DNA of 64,000 nt from the NCBI RefSeq assembly GCF_030867145.1, contig NC_134419.1:1860001-1924000 (forward strand). Reading direction: 5' to 3'. The position numbers and the translations under genes are program-made. Source of the stretch: Opisthocomus hoazin (lineage: Eukaryota > Chordata > Aves > Opisthocomiformes > Opisthocomidae). Below the pieces are notes generated by a model. It was given only the letters and a program-made list of their open reading frames with translations, had not been told where the DNA came from and did not search any database. Shown here in pieces: positions 13,401 to 20,906 of the stretch. Every line of letters begins with the position of its first letter. Position 1 is the stretch's first letter.

Positions 13401-16400
13401 TTTTAATCATCATGGTCTGGTACTGGAGGCGGATCACGCTGATGACGCGCGCTCCTGTCCTGCTGGAGAAGTGAGTAGGGGCTCGCGCGCTGCCAAGGGT
13501 GACCCTTGAACAAGAAAACCTCGACCGAGGTGGCCGCTGCTCCAGGCAGAGCCCATGTCTGGGGAGACAGGGATGGTCTGCTCTCTGTCCCCTCCCTCCG
13601 CCCAGGCACGCTGGGAGCAGGAGACCTCCATAGCTTCTCTTCTCTTTCCCATTAAACGCACAGAGAATGAGGAGCTGCGTTTGCCCGTGGCTGCTCCGAG
13701 GGCCTTGGCCCTGGAGGGTTTGCTGGCAGGAGGTGACGCCCCGCTGCCAGTGCCCACATAGTGCCAGATTTTCTTCCGTTGCTCTTCACACGCAGCTTCT
13801 GGGGCCCTGTGTCCTTACCTTGCAAACTGGAAAGAGTTGGTCTTTCTGCCTTTCCAGGGTCATCTTTGCTCTGGGAATTTCCATGACGTTCATTAACATC
13901 CCCGTGGAGTGGTTTTCCATCGGATTTGACTGGACTTGGATGTTGCTCTTCGGAGACATTCGACAAGGCATCTTCTATGCCATGCTCCTGTCGTTTTGGA
14001 TCATCTTCTGCGGGGAGCACATGATGGTGGGTACGACGCAGAAGGGAGGGTGGTTTCCAGCCCCACTTGCAGTGATACCTGGCAACTCCCTTGTACTTGT
14101 TGGAAACAACCCTGTGGGGACTTGCACCGGGTGAGAGGGCTTCAGGCTAACTTGCCTTTTCCTTTTTCTTCTCCTCCTCCTCCCCACCTCTTGACCCTTC
14201 GGTTAGGACCAGAACGAGCGGAATCGTCTCTCGGGGTACTGGAAGCAGGTTGGACCCATAGCTGTTGGCTCCTTCTGCCTCTTCATCTTTGATATGTGCG
14301 AGAGGTAGGTGCAGCGCTGCTCCCGGGGCGAGCCTTCCCCGTGCCCCTCCGGTTCAGCGCCGCGGCTGGACGCACAGCCCCATCTCGTGAAGCGAGGCGA
14401 GGCTCCTGGGAGCGCACTGAAGCACGCTGGTGTTGCCCAGCAGTGTGTCTCATCCCACGGGGCTGTAACAAAACGCTTCCCACCTCGCCTGCTCATCGCT
14501 GGCACGGGAAGGCAGCGTGGCTGGCTCTTTGCAGGCTGAAGACCAGGCCTGGGGCGCTCTGGGCCCGTTGGCTTCCGTGGCAGCTTGGTGTTTTCTCTCC
14601 TCTCTGCAGGGGAGTGCAGCTGAAGAACCCTTTCTACAGCATCTGGACCACTGAAGTTGGCACGGAGCTGGCTGTATCCTTCCACCCAGCTTGGGGCAGG
14701 CTCGGTCTGTGTCGGTAGGAGAGGGAGGGGTTCTCCTCCTGCCAGGCGCCTGCGGGCAGTGGGGGAACCGTCCGGCTTCCGGCAGGCCGGGGCTGGGAGT
14801 GGGGCTCGGCTCCTGTGGGAGATGCTGGTGTCGTCTGGAAGAAGCAGTCCTGGCAGGTTGGGAGCTGGGTACTTCCAGGGACTGGTGCTGTGCTCGGGGA
14901 AGTCACTGGAGAGCTGAACCGCTCTGTCCTATGAGAAAAGGCTGAGGGAGCTGGGCTTGTTCAGCCTGGAGAAGAGAAGGCTGAGAGGGGACCTTCGAAA
15001 TGCCTCTAAATATCTGCAGGGTGGGGGTCAGGAGGATGGGGTCAAGCTCTTTTCAGTGGTGCCCAGCGACAGGACAAGGGCCAACGGACACAAACTGGAG
15101 CATGGGAAGTTCCAGCTGAACATGAGGAAGAACTTCTTCCCTCTGAGGGTGACGGAGCCCTGGCCCAGGCTGCCCAGGGAGGCTGTGGAGTCTCCTTCTC
15201 TGGAGATATTCCAGCCCTGCCTGGACGCGGTGCTGTGCAGCCGGCTCTGGGTGACCCTGCTTGGGCAGGGGGTTGGGCTGGGTGACCCACAGAGGGCCCT
15301 GCCAACTCCGACCATTCTGTGATTCAAGACATCAAGAGATTTGGGGGGAGGCATGGGAGATTTGGGTCCTGGGTGTCATCTCGATAGCCCCAGAGCCCAT
15401 GCTGCTCCAGCAGCTCCCGCTCTGCTTCCCCCAGCTGTGTCGGCGTTGGCTCCTGGGCCCTCGTGGGCTGCTGTTACTCGGGCACCGGTTGCTGAGGCGT
15501 TTCCGTGAGCTGCTCTTCAGGCCCCCCCGGACGGGCTTGATTTCACTGCCGTTAACTCCGATGACCGGGCTGAGATGAGCTGGTGCGGTTGGTTAGTCCC
15601 CCTTCCGCGGCACGCAGCCCTCTCGCCGGAGCCTCTCCGAGGATCGCGCTGGTTGGCGACGGCTTCCCAAATCTCTGCCGCAGATTTCGGACAGGGCAGG
15701 GGTGTTTCAGTGGGTGATCCCTCCTCGCTGCCGCGCGCTGGGGACATCGGCGCCTGTGCTCCCCCCCGCGCTCGGTGTGATCTTTGGGATGATGCTAAGA
15801 TAAATGAATCACCCAAATAACGTTTTCTATTATTTCTGTTTAGCTCACGCTGTTTTCTCTTAACTTGCGCTGCCCAGATGGCCTTTATTATAGTCGCGGG
15901 AATCTGCTTGTGTCTCTATTTTCTCTTCCTGTGTTTTATGGTCTTCCAAGTGTTCAGAAACATCAGTGGGAAGCAGTCAAGCCTCCCGGCCATGAGCAAG
16001 GCTCGCCGCCTGCATTACGAGGTAATGTCCCTCCTTGTTGGACAGATTCGTGATTTTTAAAATGCACTTTTGACCTTAAAGTCTGTGCTAAGACCTTCTC
16101 TATCCGTACAGTCCTGAGTGGGAAGATCTGGTCTTTCCTGGCTTTCTTGTGTTGCTCGCATCCCATAAATGCCTTTTTTTTTTGACTGTCGTGAAGTTTC
16201 TTCTTGATTTGGGTCTGCAGTCCCCATGGAGTATTTTAAACTGTCAGGAGGGTGCGTAAGCTACCTCTCCTTTCGCCTGAGTAGTTGCTCTCCTCCCAGC
16301 TTACTGAACGGTGTTGAAGGATAGAGGAAAATTGGCCAAATTACCATCTGAATTACTACGGGGTGTAAGCCCCTCAGCTCCCCACACCATTGATTCTCCT

Positions 16401-19400
16401 TCTGTGATGTTAATGATCGTGTTTAATGGACAGCGGTATGAAGACCACCCTGGTTTTCCATGGCATGAGGTCAGATTTAGGGGGTTGTCTTTTCCTAACC
16501 AAGCTGCAGGAGGGAAACTGTCCCACTAGGATCAAAATGCAACATGCTCTGCTAATTATCCCGGTTTTTAGCCCGTGATTTTGGACGTTGTTTATGTCCT
16601 AGCTGTCTTTATCTGTTGCAAAACACGAGGAGCTCAGTTTAAGGGCTGAGAATGTCTGTTGTTTCCATGGGTGTGTGTAAGTATTTATTGCCAATGTTGT
16701 TCTCTTAAATGATGGTCACTTCTGATTTAAACAGGCCAGTTATCGCCCGTCGGGAATGCATGTAAAAAACAGAAAATCTGGTTTATGAGAATTCAAACAA
16801 GATATTGAGCATTTTTTTCCACCTTTCCCTTTAGCAAGAGGCACAGGACTTAAGCTCGTATTGTAGAGTGACTGCGGCTGTGCTCTACGTACAGACATCT
16901 GGCAAGCATGAATCTGGCCTGGAAGAGTTAAATTAATAGTCATTTGTTGTCGCAGTGTGGCATAGTAATTACACACATGCCGACATTTCCACCAAAATTC
17001 CAGAAACAGGTTAAAAAAAACCAACACGCACGAAAACAAAACCAAAAGAATCTGTAAGTGAAAATGTAAAACTGGTGACGGCAAGTACGGCCTGGAGTCA
17101 GATTCCCAACCAGGTGATCTTCAGCCGTAGTTTGTCTTACCATCCACATCCTTCTGTAATAGCCAGCGTCGTTTTGCCCAGCGCTGGCAATCGCTGCCGT
17201 TCCCAGCCCGTGGAGGTGAGGAGTAGCCTGGTAGCAGTACCCGCGCCGTAGAAACGCCGGCTCGCCTTGCGAAGCCGTGCGAGCTCTCCACAGATGTTTG
17301 TTTAAGAAAAGCTCCGAGCCGTGAGGCTGGCCGGTGGGTGAAACCGCTGGTTTGCACCGACCTGCCTCCTCGGCCACCTTAACTCGTGGTAAATCAGTCG
17401 CCAGAGCAAATGTGACGGAAAGGCAGAGCTGTCCGGGCACGCACAGCCCGCTCGGAGCACCCGGAGGAATGCAGACGTGTGGGGAGCGGAGAATATGGGC
17501 TGTCGTGAAGACGGCGCGGAGGAGTGGGTGGAGGTTGTTTTGCTTTGGGCTTTCGTGGGTTGGACCCTTTTTTATTTTGGCCTTTTTTTTTTTTTTTTTT
17601 TTTTAAATACTTGTATCTTGTATATGCTAACACCAAAAATGGGCTTTGTGGATTCTGTTAATGTGACCAGTGACATTTCTCTCTAAGCAGGGGCTGATTT
17701 TTAGGTTCAAGTTCCTGATGCTCATTACCCTGGCTTGTGCAGCGATGACGGTCATCTTCTTCATCGTGAGCCAGGTGAGTGACGAAACTCGGCTCCGGCT
17801 GAGAACATCGGCCTCCGATTCCCAAGCTGCCAGCGACGTCGGCTCGCTTGCTGTTCAGACGAGGCAGGGCTGTTTTAAGCAGATTTGATAATCGGGTACT
17901 TTTTAAGAAGTTGTTTTCATTTATTTGAAGCACTGCCGTAAAATTGCTCAGGCCAAAGCCTTCAGAAAGGCCTTTGGCTCACGGTAAGGTGCGGGGCTGT
18001 GCTGTTTGAAATACCAGCCAGCACGGTTTAGTCATTTCTGAGAACTCAGCAAGAGGAAAATCTTCTGTTTGCATTGAAAAAATCCGGTGGCTTTGTATGC
18101 CCACAGAGAAATAACAGAATTCAATCTTCCCTGGGCTGACTTTGGAACCCCACTGTTTCCAGCGGGATCCGAACCTGTTTATTCTGAGCTCCGACGCAGT
18201 CTCCGTACAAATGAGCTTGTGTTGCTGCTTAAATGTACTTTGATGGTTTACTCCAGGGCACTTTTAAGATCGCATCTGTTTCAAAGGTGTCATTTCTGGT
18301 TGCTCCTAAGCGTAGGTGGCTTGTAGCTTCGGGAGAGCCGTGGGTGCAGTCTCGCCAGTCCACCATGACACAATTGTGGGTGCAGGAGGAGTTTCTCCCC
18401 CGCTGCACCGTTTATGCTTGGGGGGACGTGCTGGGTCCCAATGCAAAACGCAGCAGCAGATGATTTCACTCTTAAAAATCTGTTACACTGAGGAGGTTTG
18501 AGAAATCACAGAATCACAGAATGGTAGGGGTTGGCAGGGACCTCTGTGGGTCACCCAGCCCAACCCCCTGCCCAAGCAGGGTCACCCAGAGCCGGCTGCA
18601 CAGCACCGTGGCCAGGCGGGGCTGGAATATCTCCAGAGAGGGAGACTCCGCAGCCTCCCTGGGCAGCCTGGGCCAGGGCTCCGTCACCCTCAGAGGGAAG
18701 AAGTTCTTCCTCGGGTTCAGACGGAACTTCCCGTGCTCCAGTTTGTGCCCGTTGCCCCTTGTCCTGTTGCTGGGCACCACTGGAAAGAGTCTGGCCCCAT
18801 CCTCCTGACCCCCACCCTGCAGATATTTGTAAGTATATATTAGGTCCCCTAAATGCCACTGGGTGGTTTGGTTCATCGCTGAGTGCTGGTGACCGTGACC
18901 GTCACTGCGTGGGGGCATAACGCAGCCGGCCTTGTCCAGCTGCTCTTTTCAAGCTAGTTTAGCTTTCTTCTTCCCCCCTTATGTCTTTTTGTTTAACGGA
19001 AAGCCAGCGTTTCAGTCTGAATTGTCTGCGTATCTTCAAGCAATATTAATATTGATGGTTCAAGTAATATTGATGATATTTTCATAAATCTTGACAAATC
19101 TCTGCGTGTCTGAGGCTGATGCTGTCCGCCTCGGCCCCTCTCGTGAGGCAGAAGCAGCGAGGCGGCATGCAGCACATCAGCTCTTCGCGTTATTCGTGCT
19201 GGGTTTCCTTCTATAAAAGGTCCGTTTATAGAAGTCTGATGTTTTCAGATGTAACTCGTTGTCTCCTGGGTACTGCCCTTTATTGTGGCAACCTCTGCTG
19301 AACGCATCCGTTACAGCCGGGGTAGATCGCAGGATGCGAGAGATTTCTTGCGTTTAAGAACAGTAAATCAAAGTTAAAGAAATCCCGATGCAGTCGTGTT

Positions 19401-20906
19401 GCAAGGCCCCTTTTATCCTGCGGATCGAGGCTGAAGAGGAGAACACCAGCCTGACTTCTGCGCCACCAAACCTCTCACGCTCCGTTTGCTCGCTCCGGTT
19501 CAGTTGATGCTGTGAAGTCGGTGCTTTAGGGGATCACTTCTGTATTTTTACAGAATTTGGCCTTACTGACCGGCCCGCGCGCGTCTGCTTTCTCCCGGGC
19601 AGGTGACCGAAGGCCACTGGAAGTGGGGGGACATCACGATACAAGTGAACAGCGCCTTCTTCACCGGCATCTACGGGATGTGGAACCTCTACGTCTTCGC
19701 CCTGATGTTCCTGTACGCGCCGTCGCACAAGAATTACGGTGAAGACCAGTCGAACGGTAAATGCCTCTGGATGATCTGAAGGCTCTCACGGGCAGAAAGC
19801 GATATAACGTGGGTGATACCTTTTGTGCTTTTTTTGTTTTCCAAAGCACAAGTTCTGCACATGGAAAAGTTATGCAAATGATGGCTTGTTTTTCCTCGAA
19901 GACATTTTGATTAATGACTAGGTTAGACAGGTCTGAGTATTTGGCCGAGGACGTCTAAAACCTTCTGGATGGTTTTGGTACTTTTTAGCATCGCCCAGTT
20001 GTAATGGCGTAGCTCAAGTCGGGGGATGAGGAAAGGAGAAAATAGAAACCTGGGCAAGTGGAGAATGGCAGTGCTGTTGGATTCCTGTGTCGGTAGCCTT
20101 CAGCAGTGCAGAATCATCCTTCGCCGATACGCTTGCATTTCATAGAATCACAGAATCACGGAGTGGTTTGGGCTGGAAGGGACCTTAAAGCTCCTCTGGT
20201 TCCAACCCCCCTGCCATGGGCAGGGACATCTCCCACCAGCCCAGGGTGCTCAGAGCTCCATCCAACCTGGCCTTGAGCACTGCCAGGGAGGGGGCAGCCA
20301 CAGCTTCTCTGGGCAGCCTGGGCCAGGGCCTCACCACCCTCAGGGGGAAGAATTTCTTCCTCATATCTCATCTAACTCTGCCCTCTGTTAGTTTGGAGCC
20401 ATTCCCCCTTGTCCTATCACTGCACACCCTTGTGAAAAGCCCCTCTCCACCCTTCCTGTAGCCCCTCCAGGCACTGGCAGCTGCTCTAAGGTCACCCCGG
20501 AGCCTTCTCTTCTCCAGGCTGACCAGCCCCAGCTCCCTCAGCCTGTCCTCGGAGGAGAGGTGCTCCAGCCCTCGGATCATCTCCGTGGCCTCCTCTGGCC
20601 CCACTCCAACACATCCCTGTCCTTCCTGTGTTGGGGGCTCCAAGTAACTGTAAATAAAAGCGTTTATGGAAACATTGCATAGTCCGTGGCTCAGGTAGCT
20701 CCTGAAAGCCTGGAGGGAATAAAAGGGATCTTCTGCTCACTAGTTGTCCAGTCGTTCCTTGTGAGACCAGGCTAACAGAGCAACGCCCTTTCGCAGGTGA
20801 CCTGGGCGTCAGCAGCGGGGAAGAGCTGCAGCTCACCACCACCATCACCCACGTGGACGGGCCGACGGAGGTCTACAAGCTGGCTCGCAAGGAGGCCCAG
20901 GAGTGA
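1180..20906 (+). CDS. WLS: Wntless (Wnt ligand secretion mediator), exons 2-12, 5'-partial
   Basis: WLS binds palmitoleoylated Wnt proteins in the ER and escorts them through the Golgi to the plasma membrane; retromer then recycles it. Eleven coding exons were joined by eye: 1180-1452, 10898-11022, 12138-12299, 13334-13470, 13858-14026, 14207-14304, 14610-14673, 15878-16021, 17691-17774, 19603-19756 and 20797-20906. They total 1520 bp with consistent phases. Adding the roughly 106 bp expected for exon 1 gives about 541 residues, the usual vertebrate length. The luminal domain lies in exons 2-4, and seven hydrophobic helices in exons 5-11 form the rest of the eight-helix membrane protein. The YEGL sorting motif and the C-terminal KEAQE motif are both intact. 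The start codon and first helix are upstream of the window. Family identity is certain from near-identical blocks; isoform use is unknown. Confidence 0.97.
1513..1687 (+). repeat. CR1 LINE 3' fragment
   Basis: About 175 bp matches the last part of the GC-rich CR1 copies in this window (the [17 protein letters not shown] block, then the 3' UTR with GGTTGGGCTGGGTGACCC). It ends at a single ATTCTG with no octamer array. It is 5'-truncated, in WLS intron 2, in gene sense. Confidence 0.9.
2846..3262 (-). repeat. CR1 LINE 3' fragment, older subfamily
   Basis: Minus-strand CR1 with the 3' end at 2846. It is of the type whose + strand reads GGTTCCAACCCCCCTGCCAT followed by a [16 protein letters not shown]-like translation. 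It is closely similar over about 400 bp to the copy at 20141, which extends further 5'. It lies in WLS intron 2, antisense to the gene. Confidence 0.9.
3316..3424. repeat. A/C-rich simple repeat
   Basis: A low-complexity stretch of A runs, a run of 13 C at about 3344-3357, then about 15 A and further AAAACC units. It lies about 50 bp beyond the 5' edge of the minus-strand CR1 copy. The long open frames across it are composition artefacts. Confidence 0.85.
7036..7084. repeat. TG/TA microsatellite
   Basis: Short alternating purine-pyrimidine stretch (tgtgtgtgtctgtatgtata followed by cataca units) in WLS intron 2. It has no coding content. Confidence 0.7.
8090..9212. repeat. 39-bp minisatellite, about 29 units
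   Basis: Tandem repeat of a 39-bp unit containing CCTTCCAGCGCTTCTCCAGG and GCGGCTGGTCCCGTAG. The variable segment takes a few states (GTAGCCACC, GTAGGCGCC, ATAGCCGCC, ATAGCCACC). ATAGCCACC forms cluster around 8690-8820, and GTAGGCGCC forms occur mainly toward both ends. Because 39 is a multiple of 3 and the unit has few stops, several frames on both strands stay open for 170-480 codons with a 13-residue period. The array lies in WLS intron 2, has no start or splice context of a gene, and is best read as non-coding variable-number DNA. Confidence 0.95.
10788..10850 (-). repeat. CR1 LINE 3'-terminal fragment next to WLS exon 3
   Basis: About 63 bp, starting with TCACAGAATCACAGAATGGT and ending in GTCCAACCCTCC. 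This is the extreme 3' end of a minus-strand CR1. It ends 47 bp before the exon 3 acceptor. Confidence 0.85.
10898..11022 (+). CDS. WLS: WLS exon 3
   Basis: Acceptor ttactcttgcag. The translation begins (K)[16 protein letters not shown] and ends [10 protein letters not shown]. The exon runs from phase 1 to phase 0, with donor AAA|GTAAGG. It continues the luminal beta-rich domain. The first base of the exon completes a split codon from exon 2. Confidence 0.95.
11023..12137 (+). other. WLS: WLS intron 3
   Basis: 1.1 kb of unique-looking sequence between a GTAAGG donor and a ttttgctag acceptor. I see no repeat longer than 50 bp and no coding potential beyond short random frames. Confidence 0.7.
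12138..12299 (+). CDS. WLS: WLS exon 4
   Basis: Fifty-four whole codons (phase 0 to 0). They carry [20 protein letters not shown] and then the highly conserved [13 protein letters not shown] just before helix 2. Donor GTG|GTAAGT. Confidence 0.95.
12300..13333 (+). other. WLS: WLS intron 4
   Basis: One kilobase with a short + strand CR1 3' end near its start (12429) and otherwise unique GC-rich sequence. The acceptor is cttgcttttccttag. Confidence 0.7.
12429..12484 (+). repeat. CR1 LINE 3'-terminal fragment, divergent
   Basis: 56 bp including GGTTGGACTTGATGATCTTA and GATTCTGCGAG, an eroded CR1 3' end. It resembles the subfamily at 54456, not the GC-rich young type. Confidence 0.75.
13334..13470 (+). 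CDS. WLS: WLS exon 5 (transmembrane helix 2)
   Basis: Encodes [19 protein letters not shown] followed by the hydrophobic [15 protein letters not shown], the second membrane helix with its basic cytoplasmic end. The exon ends in phase 2 at AA|GTGAGT, and the last Lys codon is completed in exon 6. Confidence 0.96.
13471..13857 (+). other. WLS: WLS intron 5
   Basis: 387 bp between GTGAGT and the polypyrimidine acceptor tctttctgcctttccag. I see no repeat or gene in it. Confidence 0.7.
13858..14026 (+). CDS. WLS: WLS exon 6 (helices 3 and 4)
   Basis: Encodes [19 protein letters not shown] and, after [34 protein letters not shown]: two helices joined by a short loop. This is one of the most conserved parts of the family. 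Donor ATG|GTGGGT. Confidence 0.96.
14207..14304 (+). CDS. WLS: WLS exon 7 (helix 5)
   Basis: Encodes [20 protein letters not shown] followed by [13 protein letters not shown], the fifth helix. It ends in phase 2 at AG|GTAGGT. The preceding 180-bp intron 6 ends in a CT-rich tract and cggttag. Confidence 0.95.
14305..14609 (+). other. WLS: WLS intron 7
   Basis: 305 bp, GC-rich, bounded by GTAGGT and ttctctcctctctgcag. No internal feature was seen. Confidence 0.7.
14610..14673 (+). CDS. WLS: WLS exon 8
   Basis: A 64-bp exon encoding (R)[21 protein letters not shown], the loop before helix 6. The donor reads GCT|GTATCC, a weak GT site. The next exon continues in frame, so the boundary is secure despite the weak consensus. 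Confidence 0.92.
14918..15324 (+). repeat. CR1 LINE 3' fragment, GC-rich subfamily
   Basis: About 407 bp, open in the ORF2 frame from an [20 protein letters not shown] block to [15 protein letters not shown]. The 3' UTR ends at ATTCTGTGATTC. It is 5'-truncated within the ORF2 3' part and lies in WLS intron 8 in gene sense. Confidence 0.93.
15452..15745. repeat. Unclassified dispersed repeat, copy A
   Basis: A stretch of about 290 bp that recurs at 26768-27032 in the same orientation. Both copies share TTACTCGGGCACCGGTTGCT, TTGATTTCACTGCCGTTAAC, GCGGTTGGTTAGTCCCCCTT and CGCAGCCCTCTCGCCGGAGC, with small substitutions and an indel near position 15645. It is not CR1: it has no ORF2 block and no octamer end. 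I do not recognise the family; a solo LTR or a non-autonomous element are options. Confidence 0.8.
15878..16021 (+). CDS. WLS: WLS exon 9 (helix 6)
   Basis: Forty-eight codons: [20 protein letters not shown] (helix 6), then [20 protein letters not shown] and ARRLHYE. The final YE together with GL from exon 10 forms the YEGL endocytosis motif known from mammalian WLS. Donor GAG|GTAATG. Confidence 0.96.
16022..17690 (+). other. WLS: WLS intron 9
   Basis: 1.7 kb without CR1. A run of 22 T at about 17582-17604 lies some 90 bp upstream of the exon 10 acceptor ctctctaagcag. The rest is unique-looking. Confidence 0.7.
17691..17774 (+). CDS. WLS: WLS exon 10 (helix 7)
   Basis: Twenty-eight whole codons encoding GLIFRF and the helix [20 protein letters not shown], ending SQ before GTGAGT. 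As a phase 0/0 exon it could be skipped without a frameshift, but that would remove helix 7 and half of YEGL. Confidence 0.96.
17775..19602 (+). other. WLS: WLS intron 10
   Basis: 1.8 kb containing one antisense CR1 fragment (18504-18851). The flanking parts are unique-looking, with no gene that I can support. Confidence 0.7.
18504..18851 (-). repeat. CR1 LINE 3' fragment, GC-rich subfamily
   Basis: Starts with AATCACAGAATCACAGAATG (reverse of the 3' octamers) and runs through the ORF2 C-terminal part to a degraded ATATTTGTAAGTATATATTA segment. It is antisense in WLS intron 10. Confidence 0.92.
19603..19756 (+). CDS. WLS: WLS exon 11 (helix 8)
   Basis: Encodes [20 protein letters not shown] and then [20 protein letters not shown] (helix 8), ending [10 protein letters not shown] plus one base. 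Donor G|GTAAAT. The 3' junction is where mammalian isoforms may diverge. Confidence 0.96.
19757..20796 (+). other. WLS: WLS intron 11
   Basis: One kilobase, half of it an antisense CR1 copy (20141-20643). The acceptor is ccctttcgcag. Confidence 0.75.
20141..20643 (-). repeat. CR1 LINE 3' fragment, older subfamily
   Basis: About 500 bp, starting CATAGAATCACAGAATCACG and ending near GTGTTGGGGGCTCC. It belongs to the same subfamily as 2846-3262 and is nearly identical over the shared part. It is antisense in WLS intron 11 and ends about 150 bp before exon 12. Confidence 0.93.
20797..20906 (+). CDS. WLS: WLS exon 12, C-terminal tail and stop
   Basis: Encodes (G)[20 protein letters not shown], then [15 protein letters not shown] and TGA. 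KEAQE at the extreme C-terminus matches the ER-return signal described for mammalian WLS. The tail is cytoplasmic, after helix 8. Confidence 0.96.

Larger units (their letters stand above)
14674..15877 (+). other. WLS: WLS intron 8
   Basis: 1.2 kb. It holds a sense CR1 copy (14918-15324) and then the first copy of an unclassified dispersed repeat (about 15452-15745). The acceptor is cttgcgctgcccag before exon 9. Confidence 0.8.
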
